Shown one piece after another: positions 26,404 to 36,103 of a DNA stretch of 64,000 bases; the first letter of the stretch is position 1; each line of letters starts with the position of its first letter. Source of the DNA: Dyadobacter frigoris (GTDB taxonomy: Bacteria > Bacteroidota > Bacteroidia > Cytophagales > Spirosomataceae); contig NZ_SZVO01000004.1 in the NCBI RefSeq assembly GCF_005280585.1, positions 248,001 through 312,000 on the forward strand, given 5' to 3'. Both the position numbers and the translations under genes were made by a program. The notes beneath the pieces are model-generated. The model worked only from the letters and a program-made list of their open reading frames with translations, did no database searches and had not been told where the DNA came from.

Positions 26404-28524
26404 ATGGCGACAGACATACGCATAGACTATTATCCGACCCACGAACAGGAAGGGATTAAATTCAGAAGGGGGCATGTGCTTCCATTTGGTGCGACAATGG
26501 TTCCAAATGGTATCAATTTCAGTATTTATTCCAGTGAGGCGATTGATTGTACGCTGGTTTTATTTGAAAGAGGAGAACTTGCACCATTCGCCGAGATCCG
26601 TTTTCCTGAGGAATTCCGTACGGGGAATGTATATTCCATGATCGTTTTTGATCTGGATTATGAAAGACTGGAATACGGTTACCGTATGGACGGTCCTTTC
26701 AATCCTGAAAAAGGACATCGTTTTGACAAGAGTATTATCCTGAGCGACCCGTATGCAAAAGCCATCGGCGGGCGCGATACCTGGTTGGCAAAACCAAACT
26801 GGGACGATGTTTATCCTTACCGTTCGCGTCTTGTTTTTGAAGATTTCGACTGGGAGAATGATCACCCGCTGGAAACGCCGATTGAAGATCTTGTGATCTA
26901 CGAAATGCACGTGAGAGGTTTTACGCAGCATCCGTCTGCGGAAGTTAAAAATCCGGGTACGTTCGCAGCCATTAGGAGCAAAATCGCATATCTGAAAGAA
27001 TTGGGTATCAACTGTGTTGAATTGATGCCGATCTATGAATTTGATGAGTGGGAAAACAGTAAGGAAAATCCGGTAACGGGCGGTTTGATCGTCAATTTCT
27101 GGGGTTACAGTACGGTTAATTTCTTCTCGCCAAAAGCAGGTTATGCCGCTACCGGAAAGTTTGGAATGCAGGTTGATGAGTTGAAAACGCTGATCAAGGA
27201 ACTGCACAAAAACGGTATTGAAGTAATGCTCGACGTGGTATTTAACCATACTGCCGAAGGTGATCACCGCGGACATACGATTTCTTTCCGTGGAATTGAC
27301 AACAAAACCTATTACATGCTTACGCCGGAAGGTTATTATTTCAACTTTTCCGGAACGGGAAATACGCTGAATTGTAACAATCCCGTTGTGCGAAATATGG
27401 TACTGGATTGCCTTCGTTACTGGGCTGCCGATTACCACATCGACGGTTTCCGTTTTGACCTTGCGGCCATTCTTGGTCGTGACCAGAATGGTGCACCGCT
27501 TAGCAATCCGCCGCTTTTGGAATCGCTGGCACACGATCCGATTCTGGCCAAATGTAAACTGGTCGCTGAGGCCTGGGATGCAGGCGGACTTTATCAGGTT
27601 GGATCTTTCCCCGCATATGGCCGCTGGGCTGAATGGAATGGGAAGTACCGCGATGGTATACGGAAATTCTTGAAAGGTGATGATGGATTGGTTGGCAAAA
27701 TGGCCCAGCTCGTTCAGGGTTCTCCTGATCTTTACTACTACCGCGGACCAACGGCCAGTATCAATTTCATTGCCTGTCATGATGGTTTTACGTTGTACGA
27801 TCTTTTCGCTTACAATGAAAAACATAATATTGCCAACGGTGAGAATAACAATGACGGTGGAAATGATAATGATTCCTGGAACCATGGTGTCGAAGGAGAA
27901 ACCGAAGATGCAGGAATTAATCAGCTTCGTCACCGCCAGATTAAAAATGCACTTTCGATACTGATGGTTAGCCAGGGTGTTCCGATGATCCTTTCAGGAG
28001 ATGAAATGGGTGTGACAAAATTTGGTAACAATAATACCTATTGCCACGACAACGAACTCAACTGGACGGACTGGGGATTGCTGAAAAAGAATGATGATAT
28101 TTACTTTTTCGCCCGCCATATTTTGCGGTTCAGAAGAGCGCATCCGGTACTGAGAAGTGCGACACATTTTCAGCACAGGGACTATGTGGGCAGCGGATTT
28201 CCGGATATTAGTTTCCATGGAACACAAGCCTGGAAACCGGATTATTCAGATTCGAGCAAGTGCCTTGCGTTTATGCTTGATGGTGCCCATGCAAAAAACG
28301 GTACGATCAAAGATGACATGATTTATGTGGCGATGAATACCTATTGGGACGCCCTTTATTATGAACTTCCTGTACTTTCTGCGGGGAGAAACTGGTATCT
28401 GGCAGTCAATACAAGTATGCCGTCAGGAGAGGATATTTTCGAAATTGGAAAAGAACCAATCCTGAGCGAACAAGGTAGATTTCTGGTTGGAGGAAGATCG
28501 ACGGTAATTCTGGTAGGAAAATAA
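26404..28524 (+). CDS. glgX: Glycogen debranching enzyme GlgX (GH13, isoamylase type)
   Basis: This 706-residue cytoplasmic enzyme has an N-terminal CBM48-like domain (about 20-115) and a GH13 TIM barrel. Catalytic residues are visible: nucleophile Asp352 in GFRFDLAAIL, acid/base Glu389 in LVAEAWDAGG and the third Asp460 in ACHDGFTLYDL. The barrel strand motif DVVFNHTAEG is also present. The spacing and the NDNSWNHGVEGE insert match the GlgX/TreX subgroup, which cleaves alpha-1,6 branches of limit dextrin during glycogen breakdown. Unusually, it is framed by two STAS genes, and a GT3 glycogen synthase lies at the far end of the block, tying partner switching to glycogen. Confidence 0.93.
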   Translation: MATDIRIDYYPTHEQEGIKFRRGHVLPFGATMVPNGINFSIYSSEAIDCTLVLFERGELAPFAEIRFPEEFRTGNVYSMIVFDLDYERLEYGYRMDGPFNPEKGHRFDKSIILSDPYAKAIGGRDTWLAKPNWDDVYPYRSRLVFEDFDWENDHPLETPIEDLVIYEMHVRGFTQHPSAEVKNPGTFAAIRSKIAYLKELGINCVELMPIYEFDEWENSKENPVTGGLIVNFWGYSTVNFFSPKAGYAATGKFGMQVDELKTLIKELHKNGIEVMLDVVFNHTAEGDHRGHTISFRGIDNKTYYMLTPEGYYFNFSGTGNTLNCNNPVVRNMVLDCLRYWAADYHIDGFRFDLAAILGRDQNGAPLSNPPLLESLAHDPILAKCKLVAEAWDAGGLYQVGSFPAYGRWAEWNGKYRDGIRKFLKGDDGLVGKMAQLVQGSPDLYYYRGPTASINFIACHDGFTLYDLFAYNEKHNIANGENNNDGGNDNDSWNHGVEGETEDAGINQLRHRQIKNALSILMVSQGVPMILSGDEMGVTKFGNNNTYCHDNELNWTDWGLLKKNDDIYFFARHILRFRRAHPVLRSATHFQHRDYVGSGFPDISFHGTQAWKPDYSDSSKCLAFMLDGAHAKNGTIKDDMIYVAMNTYWDALYYELPVLSAGRNWYLAVNTSMPSGEDIFEIGKEPILSEQGRFLVGGRSTVILVGK

Positions 28525-28641
28525 AATATAACTTTTAGGCATTAGCAATTAGCGGTTAGTAAACTGCGAATACCCAAAACTGACAGCCGATTGCCGAAAG
28601 CCAAAATAACTTTTTGACATAACTATAAAATTAAAATACTC

Positions 28642-28962
28642 ATGGCTTTCAAAATAGATTCTGTTGTAGCTGAACCGGTAGCAACGTTAACACTGGTAGG
28701 AGAGCTTGACTCACTGTCAGCACGGGTTTTCCAAACGGAAATAGAAAAACTGACAACCAAGTCGATATCAACACTGGTACTTGACATGGAAAAGCTTGAT
28801 TTTATGTCATCAGCCGGCCTTCGTGTGCTTATTTTTTCAAAACAAAAAATAGGGGTCGGTCTTAACATTTTTATTGTAAAACCACAGGAGTTGATCATTG
28901 ACACGCTTGAGAAAACGGGCCTTCACCACAGTGTAACAATTGTTGATCAATATCCTGTATAG
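28642..28962 (+). CDS. STAS domain anti-sigma factor antagonist (second copy)
   Basis: This 106-residue STAS domain has phosphorylation loop LDFMSSAGLRVLIFSK and predicted phospho-site Ser57. It differs clearly from the first STAS protein (26062) outside the loop, so this is not a recent copy. It is 5 bases before the RsbW-like kinase, the standard antagonist-kinase arrangement of partner-switching operons. The 117-base gap before it contains a degenerate repeat-like stretch (AGCAATTAGCGGTTAG) and no clear promoter. Two antagonists for one kinase suggest two inputs or two outputs. Confidence 0.9.
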   Translation: MAFKIDSVVAEPVATLTLVGELDSLSARVFQTEIEKLTTKSISTLVLDMEKLDFMSSAGLRVLIFSKQKIGVGLNIFIVKPQELIIDTLEKTGLHHSVTIVDQYPV

Positions 28963-28967
28963 ATCCT

Positions 28968-29393
28968 ATGGGCATGGAAACCAGAAGCTTTCCGGGTAAT
29001 GTCGATTCTCTGGACCCGTTGCGGGACTACATAGGTGAGCTTGCGCAACAGGCAGGATTATCCAAAAAATCTACCTATAATCTCAAAGTGGCAATTGACG
29101 AAATTGCCACCAATATCATCTTGTATGGTTATGAAAGTGAAAAGATTACAGGCACTTACAACTTGCTGAGTGAAATCACTGAAACTGAATTGATCGTCAT
29201 TCTGGAAGACGATGCCAAGCCATTTAATCCGCTCGAAAATGAGCTGCCTGACGAACTGGATCTATCAGTTCCTTTGGAAGAAAGAGAAATTGGAGGCCTT
29301 GGTATTTTTCTGACAATCAATGGCGTAGATGATTTTTCCTACGATTTTTCGACAGGCAAGAATCGGAATAAGTTTATAATGAAAAAAGGGTAA
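28968..29393 (+). CDS. RsbW/SpoIIAB-like serine kinase (anti-sigma factor type)
   Basis: This 141-residue protein has an HATPase_c_2 (GHKL) fold. The N-box is LKVAIDEIATNIILYGY, the G1 region is ILEDDAKPFNP and the G2 region is EREIGGLGIFLT. The length and lack of a histidine phospho-acceptor match RsbW-type anti-sigma kinases that phosphorylate STAS partners. It is 5 bases after the second STAS gene and 13 bases before the nSTAND-WD40 gene. No sigma factor gene is in the window, so the switched target is encoded elsewhere or is a non-sigma protein. Confidence 0.9.
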   Translation: MGMETRSFPGNVDSLDPLRDYIGELAQQAGLSKKSTYNLKVAIDEIATNIILYGYESEKITGTYNLLSEITETELIVILEDDAKPFNPLENELPDELDLSVPLEEREIGGLGIFLTINGVDDFSYDFSTGKNRNKFIMKKG

Positions 29394-29406
29394 TAGAATT
29401 AACGAT

Positions 29407-32400
29407 ATGGTCAATATTACAACGCTGTCCAATCCTTTTCCTGGGCTAAGAAGCTATGAATATGAAGACCACGCTTTATTTTTTGGGAGGGATACACATA
29501 TCAGCGAGCTTCGTCAGAAGCTTCTTGGAAGTGGTTTTCTGGCGCTGATTGGTTCTTCTGGTAGTGGTAAATCTTCTCTGATAAAAGCGGGGCTGATACC
29601 TTCTTTGGAAAACTCGAAAGAGGATAAAGAGGCATGGACTGTCGTGGTTTTTAAACCCGGAGCACATCCTGTTCGTAACCTTGTCAGCGCTTTGTACGGC
29701 CAGCTCAGAAAAATGGCGATTACAGACTTTTCAGAAGACCTCTCTGAAAGTGACTGGTCGTTGAATACTGCCGAACAAATGGTTTTAACGCTTGTTTCCG
29801 CCTTGGGCGGGAACAAGCTTTTACTGGTTATAGATCAGTTTGAAGAAGTTTTTCGGTATGAAATGGCTGTTGGCGGCGATCGTGAGATCCGGGCCGAAGC
29901 CTCCGTTTTTATCGAAATAATTCTAACGCTCATTAATCCTGATCACGCGCTTGCCTATGCTGCCATTACCATGCGATCTGATTATCTGGACCATTGTACA
30001 GATTTTAAGGGATTAACCGAAGCAATAAACCTGGGCTACTACCTGCTTCCCAAAATGACACAGCGGGAAGTAAGGGAAGTAATCGTCAAACCGATTGAAA
30101 CGTCGGGTGCTGAAATTACACCAGAACTTGTCAAAATACTGCTTTTAGAAATTGAGAATAATCCGGATTCGTTACCGATTCTTCAGCATGCTTTGCTTCG
30201 GACCTGGAATAAATGGAGTGTAACGCAGCTGCCGTCTGTGCCGATTTCAGTTGTTGAATACGAGGCAATTGGTACGATGAAAAATTCAATCACCGTCCAT
30301 GCAGAGGAAATCTATAATCAAAAGCTTGATGACAGAAGAAAAAACGCTGCTGAAAAATTATTCAAAACGCTGATCGTACTCGGTGCAAACGATGCGCCAA
30401 CATTACGTCCTACACCACTAAAAGACATTGTAAAAATAACGGGAGTTCCTGAATATCAGTTAATTGACGTGATTGATGCATTTCGGGAAAGAGGCGTTTC
30501 TTTTCTTTCTCCCCATCAGGGAATATTTCTGAGCCCGGACACTATTATTGATCTTACTGCTGAGAGGATTCTTAATTTATGGAAACGATTAAGTCGCTGG
30601 ATTGATGAGGAACTTGAATCCGCCAAACTTTACAAACAACTTAGCACGACGGCTCTCCTTTATAATGACGGAAAAGCAGGGCTTTGGGTGAATCCTGAAT
30701 TGCAGTTGGGATTAAAATGGCAAAAGGATAATAAGCCAACTGCCGAATGGGCAAAAAGATATGATCCTTATTTTGAAAGAGCGATCAACTATCTGGAATA
30801 CAGTAGGAAAGAATACGAGTTTGCAGTAAAAAGTCAGGAAGATAAACAAAGAAAGGCGTTGACCCAGAGTCGGTATCTGGCCATTATGGGGATCGGTTTG
30901 GCCATTGTTGCAACGGTTGCTGTGTTATACCTGACTTATTTGCAGGCAGAAACCAAGCAGGCTTTAAAAGAATCAGATATAAAAGAGCAGGTGGCTCAAA
31001 CGGAGCGGAAACGTGCGGAAGAACAATCCAAAGAAGCAGTTGTTCAAAGTAAAATTGCTGAACAACAGCAGGAAATCGCGGAACAGCAGCGGCTTTTGAC
31101 AGATGAACAAAAGCAGATTGCATTTCAACAAAGAGAAATTGCTGTAAAGAAAGAAAAGGAAGCCGTGCAGGCGAAACTTTTTGCAAATCAGAGTGAAGAT
31201 GTTGCCAAAATTGCTTTGGCTGAAACCCAGCAGCAAAAGAGGATTGTAGAAAACGAAAAATTGGAAGTTTTAAAACAGAAAGTAAAAGTGGATACGCTTG
31301 TTTTGGTTGCAAACAGGCAACGGGAAAAGGCTGATGCCGCAACAGAGAAGGAAAAACAGCTAAGGCTACTGGCGGTGGCTCGTTCCATTGCGATTCAGTC
31401 ATATCAAATGCCTGAAAGTAAGGATGATATAGCAGCGCTTCTGGCTTTGCAGGCTTATCGTTTTAATGATAAAGACGCAAAGGATTCGCCTGATGTTTTC
31501 AACGCACTTTCAAAATTGGCGGAATCGAAAACGGTTTTACGAAGACATACTGATATCGTCAGGTCAATTTCCATTAATGCGGATCATACAAAACTTGCCT
31601 CGGCAAGTGAAGACGGAACGGTGAAAATCTGGTCGCTGGCTAATATGTCTCAAAGGCCGGAAAGTTTTCCTTTGCCAAAAGGAGTTAGCAAAGATTTGCG
31701 GTCTGTTCTTTTTTCTGCGGATGGGAAAAATGTATTTGCGGGGAGTAGTGACGGACGTCTTTTTAGCTGGAATGATGGACTTGTTACAGCCCCTCCAAAA
31801 GTAATTCGTGCTCAAAATGCGCCGGTCAATACTTTGCTTTATGATAAAGCCAAACTGATTTCGGTCAGCTCCGAAGGAAGTATCCGGTCCTGGAAAGTAA
31901 ATGGAAATTCGCTGGACTCAATTCAGAATGTCAAAACCCGTCACGCATTATTATGCGCAGCAATAAGCCCGGATGGAGAAATTTTAATGTGTGGTTCTAC
32001 GGGTGGGAAAATACTTGCCTTTGATTTAAGTGATTTGAAAAAAGATCCGATTGTTTATAGCGGTCTGGAATTTGGGAATCAGGTTTCTTCTCTGGCCTTT
32101 AGTCCTGATGGGAAAAGATTGATTACCAGCAATAATTACGGCTCACTTTACGCCTGGAATCTTAAAAATAATGCCATTAACGGTAGAGGAAATTCTATTA
32201 CCGGAAGACATACTTCGGCGGTGAACAGTATCATTTTTTCACCAAATGGAAAAAAGATGGCGAGTTGCAGTTTTGATGGCTCGATTCACATCTGGAACTA
32301 TAAAGACATTCTATTACAGCAGCAACCGGTTGTGATTCGTGATAATGATAACTGGGTGATGGATCTGTGTTTTACGGCCGATAGTAACAAACTTATTTCC

Positions 32401-32553
32401 TGCGGTGCAGACAAGTCTGTCCGGATTTGGGACATTAATACCGATCAGCTATATGCAAAAGTTTTGGCTTTGGTAAAGCGAAATTTTACGACCGATGAAT
32501 GGAATACCTATATCGGAAAAGACATTGATTATCAGAAAACAATGAGGGAGTAA
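29407..32553 (+). CDS. nSTAND1 NTPase with coiled coil and C-terminal WD40 propeller
   Basis: This 1048-residue protein opens with NPFPGLRSYEYEDHALFFGR, the signature start of nSTAND1 proteins. Walker A is GSSGSGKSS (Lys55) and Walker B is LLLVIDQFEE (Asp143). The NTPase and winged-helix region run to about 400. A single membrane helix (about 489-511) follows, then a long Glu/Gln/Lys-rich coiled coil (about 515-660) and seven WD40-type repeats (about 705-1030), enough for a closed propeller. STAND proteins are switch ATPases that oligomerise when their sensor is bound. Being membrane-anchored and next to RsbW, it may be a signal hub or the kinase's scaffold; defence is another role of this family but is not favoured by context. 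Confidence 0.88.
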   Translation: MVNITTLSNPFPGLRSYEYEDHALFFGRDTHISELRQKLLGSGFLALIGSSGSGKSSLIKAGLIPSLENSKEDKEAWTVVVFKPGAHPVRNLVSALYGQLRKMAITDFSEDLSESDWSLNTAEQMVLTLVSALGGNKLLLVIDQFEEVFRYEMAVGGDREIRAEASVFIEIILTLINPDHALAYAAITMRSDYLDHCTDFKGLTEAINLGYYLLPKMTQREVREVIVKPIETSGAEITPELVKILLLEIENNPDSLPILQHALLRTWNKWSVTQLPSVPISVVEYEAIGTMKNSITVHAEEIYNQKLDDRRKNAAEKLFKTLIVLGANDAPTLRPTPLKDIVKITGVPEYQLIDVIDAFRERGVSFLSPHQGIFLSPDTIIDLTAERILNLWKRLSRWIDEELESAKLYKQLSTTALLYNDGKAGLWVNPELQLGLKWQKDNKPTAEWAKRYDPYFERAINYLEYSRKEYEFAVKSQEDKQRKALTQSRYLAIMGIGLAIVATVAVLYLTYLQAETKQALKESDIKEQVAQTERKRAEEQSKEAVVQSKIAEQQQEIAEQQRLLTDEQKQIAFQQREIAVKKEKEAVQAKLFANQSEDVAKIALAETQQQKRIVENEKLEVLKQKVKVDTLVLVANRQREKADAATEKEKQLRLLAVARSIAIQSYQMPESKDDIAALLALQAYRFNDKDAKDSPDVFNALSKLAESKTVLRRHTDIVRSISINADHTKLASASEDGTVKIWSLANMSQRPESFPLPKGVSKDLRSVLFSADGKNVFAGSSDGRLFSWNDGLVTAPPKVIRAQNAPVNTLLYDKAKLISVSSEGSIRSWKVNGNSLDSIQNVKTRHALLCAAISPDGEILMCGSTGGKILAFDLSDLKKDPIVYSGLEFGNQVSSLAFSPDGKRLITSNNYGSLYAWNLKNNAINGRGNSITGRHTSAVNSIIFSPNGKKMASCSFDGSIHIWNYKDILLQQQPVVIRDNDNWVMDLCFTADSNKLISCGADKSVRIWDINTDQLYAKVLALVKRNFTTDEWNTYIGKDIDYQKTMRE

Positions 32554-32571
32554 TCTCTAATCAGCTGGGTT

Positions 32572-35250
32572 ATGAAATTGAATATTTACGTTTTAATTCT
32601 TCTGTTAATATGCGTATCCGGGGGGCTCATGCCAGTATACGGACAGGATATTTGTGGGGAATTTAAAATAGCCGAGGCGCAGAAAAAATATAATAACGGG
32701 AATTTTCAGGAAGTTTTTGGCTTGTTGGATCCTTGTCTGAAAGAAGGTTTCAGTGATACAGAAAAGATCAACGCCTATAAAATTCTTTCTATGACTTATC
32801 TGGCGATTGATTCAACCGAAAAGGCAACGGAAAATATCAAGCAAATGCTAACCATGAATCCTGCTTACGAGCCGGATTTGGATTTGTCTGTTTCCGTGAG
32901 ATTTATTGCAATCGTAAATCTGTTAAAAAATGCTCAGGAAAGAGTGGTTCGGGTAAGTTCTGTTTCCAAAAAACTTGAAGATATTAACAAAGCACCAGCA
33001 ACTGTAATGGTTCTGACCAGTGAAGATATCAGACAAAGAGGTTATATCGATTTGGAAGCGTTATTCAGCGATTTGCCCGGTTTTGATGTGTCAAGAACCT
33101 ATGGGTCAACCTATTCCAATATTTACCAAAGAGGCTATCGTTCAAGCAACACGGAAAGAACGCTGTTTATGATCAATGGTATTGAGGAAAATGATTTTTG
33201 GGGAAATTTTGTTTACTGGAACCGCCAGTTCCCTATTTCGAATGTTAGTCGGATAGAAATAGTTTATGGTCCGGCTTCCACGATGTATGGCGCTAATGCT
33301 TTTTTGGGAGTGGTTAATGTGATTACAAAACAGCCTGGGGATTTTATCAAAAAAGACAAAAAAATCGGGGTTGCTGCTGACATGGGTTATGGTACCTATA
33401 AAACCAAATATGCGGATGTTACTGCTGCCGCCAAATTTAAAAATATTATTTTTTCGCTTACGTCAAGAGGGTATTATTCCACTGAGCAGGATTTGTCAAA
33501 ATATAATGAGTACAGTTTCAATCCGGCTGATTATGACAAGATCGATTACAAAAAAATAATGAGTGTTACCACAGGTGCAGCCGCTTTTGTTACCGCAAAT
33601 AAAATTCAGGATGGCAACGCTTATTATACAATTGGCAAAGATGTGAATGGCAATGTGACTTCGGCAAATCTTACCGATGTGGGAGCAAATGCGGCCAGAA
33701 ACTTTGATAAAACGGCATTGCAGGGAAATTTGAATGGTAGCCCAATCGGATATTCCAATAAACTGGCACATTTTTATATCAAAGGAAGTTTGAAAATCAG
33801 TGATTTTACACTTGGTTTTCAAAACTGGCAAAATGTTCAGGGATCTATCAATTATTCCAACGATAATTCGCGGGCTGGCTCCGACAATGGCAACGTCTGG
33901 ATGCCCAGACAATCTCTTTATTATGCAATTTATGAGAAAGAAATTATCAAGGATAAACTTGTTATTATTAACACAGCCCAATACCGAACCACGCAGATAA
34001 ATGACCATTCTCGTATCGTCACGGTTCGGAATTATTCGAATAAAGCATTAACTGGTGCCAGCTTGTTGAAAAATGTACAACCGTTCTGGCGCACACAGTT
34101 TTATTACCAGCAATCACAGCAGTATCGTAACGAGCTAAAAGTGCTTTACAACCCAAATTCCAGACTTGATATTGTCGGTGGGTTGGAGGTTCGTCAAAGT
34201 TTGATTCAGGGTGATTATAAAAAAATTACGATTGATTCTACCCTTCGGGACGACTATTATATCAGCGCGCAGGATTTTGGAAAAAGTGATTTTGATAATG
34301 TTCCGGGTGGAAATTTATTTGAACAAATCAATATCGGAGCCTACGCACAAGGAACTTACGAAGTGCATAAAGCATTGCGGGTAACTTTGGGTGAACGTTT
34401 TGATTATAGTCGTATCCGCAAAAGCGGTGGTTACGGGGCACAGTTCAACCCGAGAGTTGCGGTGGTTTACACACCGGGGAAATTTGTGATAAAAGCCATT
34501 TACGCGCGATCTTTTCAGGATGCGTCGAGCCGTGACCGGTATTCTACTTCTGCTCCTACAAGGCTGATTGCCAACCCAAATCTTAAACCGGAAGGAGCTA
34601 ATAATTATGAGGTCTCATTCAATTTCAGCCCGGTCAAAAATGCCAGACTGGATGTGAGTATTTACCATGCTATTTATAAGGATATTATCGAAGAAATTTC
34701 CGTGCCGTATAATAACGGTTATACATTACAAAAAAATAATACCGGCAAGTCTTATGTGACTGGCGTACAAGCCGTTTTTGACTATAAAATTTCCAGGAAT
34801 TTCAGTCTGTACAGTAATTATACTTTTACTGATGCCAAAAAAGATTCTATTGCAGGCGGTATTGTTACGGACGCTATTACCAATAAAAAGCTGATCGTAG
34901 GCGACATAGCCCGGAATCATTTTAACGCCGGAATAAATGGCGTTTTTCTGAATAACGACAGACTGAATGTCAACCTGAGATTTAATTATGTATCAAGAAG
35001 AAGGGTGGGTCAGGGCACATCCGTTCCGGCAAATCCTCAGCCAAATGGCTTCTTTCCGGCTTTCAGCCTGATCAATGCAGCGGTAACTTATAAACTGACA
35101 ACCGCAATCCAGACCCAGTTAATTGTCAATAATGTCTTAAATGCCCAGTATTCCGATCCGGGAATCCGAAGCGCAAATGGCATAGACCAGGCTTACCGAA
35201 CTCCTCAGAAGGGTATCAATTCGATGCTCCGCGTTATTCTTAATTTTTAA
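32572..35250 (+). CDS. TonB-dependent outer-membrane receptor with N-terminal TPR-like region
   Basis: This 892-residue protein has a signal peptide (about 1-25), a helical TPR-like stretch (about 30-110), and a plug domain (about 125-250) with VRVSSVSKKLEDINKAPATV, IEIVYGPASTMYGANAFLGV and VINVITKQPG-like motifs. A 22-strand-type barrel extends to the C-terminal aromatic residue (RVILNF). It is closest in pattern to the FepA/CirA class rather than SusC (no carboxypeptidase-like domain and no SusD neighbour). The TPR-like leader is unusual and could recruit a periplasmic partner. Its place between the nSTAND gene and a methyltransferase suggests that it imports or senses a signal for the circuit (inference). 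Confidence 0.88.
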   Translation: MKLNIYVLILLLICVSGGLMPVYGQDICGEFKIAEAQKKYNNGNFQEVFGLLDPCLKEGFSDTEKINAYKILSMTYLAIDSTEKATENIKQMLTMNPAYEPDLDLSVSVRFIAIVNLLKNAQERVVRVSSVSKKLEDINKAPATVMVLTSEDIRQRGYIDLEALFSDLPGFDVSRTYGSTYSNIYQRGYRSSNTERTLFMINGIEENDFWGNFVYWNRQFPISNVSRIEIVYGPASTMYGANAFLGVVNVITKQPGDFIKKDKKIGVAADMGYGTYKTKYADVTAAAKFKNIIFSLTSRGYYSTEQDLSKYNEYSFNPADYDKIDYKKIMSVTTGAAAFVTANKIQDGNAYYTIGKDVNGNVTSANLTDVGANAARNFDKTALQGNLNGSPIGYSNKLAHFYIKGSLKISDFTLGFQNWQNVQGSINYSNDNSRAGSDNGNVWMPRQSLYYAIYEKEIIKDKLVIINTAQYRTTQINDHSRIVTVRNYSNKALTGASLLKNVQPFWRTQFYYQQSQQYRNELKVLYNPNSRLDIVGGLEVRQSLIQGDYKKITIDSTLRDDYYISAQDFGKSDFDNVPGGNLFEQINIGAYAQGTYEVHKALRVTLGERFDYSRIRKSGGYGAQFNPRVAVVYTPGKFVIKAIYARSFQDASSRDRYSTSAPTRLIANPNLKPEGANNYEVSFNFSPVKNARLDVSIYHAIYKDIIEEISVPYNNGYTLQKNNTGKSYVTGVQAVFDYKISRNFSLYSNYTFTDAKKDSIAGGIVTDAITNKKLIVGDIARNHFNAGINGVFLNNDRLNVNLRFNYVSRRRVGQGTSVPANPQPNGFFPAFSLINAAVTYKLTTAIQTQLIVNNVLNAQYSDPGIRSANGIDQAYRTPQKGINSMLRVILNF

Positions 35251-35270
35251 CAAATCTTAACCCGACTTCT

Positions 35271-36092
35271 ATGAAAAATTCCTATGATGAAAGAGTGATC
35301 CGTTATGAAAGTGTTACCAATTTCAGTGATGACATGTTTGATGACCTCGTTGCGATCATCAATCCGCAGGATGGAGAGGTGATATTGGATTGTGGTGCAG
35401 GATATGCACCTGTAACACAAGCAATTATAGGTAAGGAGCCTATGCTTGATATTGAATATTACATATTGGAATACAGCATAGTGCAGCTTCAAAGAGCACA
35501 GATAGAAGTCTCCGAACTTCTGGATTCAATCGGTCAGATAAGATCGGTTTCTTATCAGCAAAACAGCGCTGCTTCGATGGATTATCCGGATAATTTTTTC
35601 GATAAAGTGGTAACAAAAATGGTTTTGCATGAATTACCCGCCGGAGAGCAGATTAAAATGATCAGCGAGATTTTCAGAATATTGAAACCTGGCGGAAAGT
35701 TGATTTTATGGCAAACCATTCTGGATGATTCGACGGTGCATTTTTACAGAAATATGTTCCGTAAAAAAGACAGTCTGGCGGGATATGATTCACTCGTGGA
35801 AAATAGAAATTTTATCACACAGGAGGCATTTTATTACCTGCTTGAAAATGCACGTTTCGAAAAATATGACCTCGCAAAAGCCTTTATATACAATTTCAAC
35901 AGTAAATACCGCCTATATTCTGAGTTAAAGGGAGATTTGGAAAAATTAAAGGCTTTGAACACGTATCTGCTCGAAATGGTAGAGACAGAAGGACAAGGAT
36001 TTTCTGAAAAAACCCAATTTACTTTCGAAGATGACAACGTTAGTCTGTTCTTCAAACAAGGCGTTTATCTGGCTCAAAAAGCATCTATTTAA
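35271..36092 (+). CDS. Class I SAM-dependent methyltransferase
   Basis: This 273-residue protein has a Rossmann-like methyltransferase core. Motif I is VILDCGAGYAPVT (about 37-49), with a DNFFDKVVTKMVLHEL post-motif region and RILKPGGKLILW as the usual motif III. These fit small-molecule or quinone-type methyltransferases (Methyltransf_11/25). The C-terminal ~100 residues are lineage-specific. It is 20 bases after the TonB receptor and 11 bases before the transporter-like membrane protein. Substrate unknown. Confidence 0.85.
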   Translation: MKNSYDERVIRYESVTNFSDDMFDDLVAIINPQDGEVILDCGAGYAPVTQAIIGKEPMLDIEYYILEYSIVQLQRAQIEVSELLDSIGQIRSVSYQQNSAASMDYPDNFFDKVVTKMVLHELPAGEQIKMISEIFRILKPGGKLILWQTILDDSTVHFYRNMFRKKDSLAGYDSLVENRNFITQEAFYYLLENARFEKYDLAKAFIYNFNSKYRLYSELKGDLEKLKALNTYLLEMVETEGQGFSEKTQFTFEDDNVSLFFKQGVYLAQKASI

Positions 36093-36103
36093 TACGTAAA
36101 CAA

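Noticed and set aside
26560..27933. A 457-residue minus-strand open frame opposite glgX
   Set aside because: It is a shadow frame: the plus strand encodes a complete GlgX with all catalytic residues, and the minus translation resembles no protein family.
28525..28641. A possible small RNA or promoter in the gap before the second STAS gene
   Set aside because: The stretch contains degenerate repeat-like words (AGCAATTAGCGGTTAG) but no matched -33/-7 pair and no stable hairpin by eye.
30884..31402. Minus-strand open frames opposite the nSTAND coiled coil
   Set aside because: They arise from the repetitive Glu/Gln codons of the coiled coil and have Leu/Phe/Ser-biased composition.
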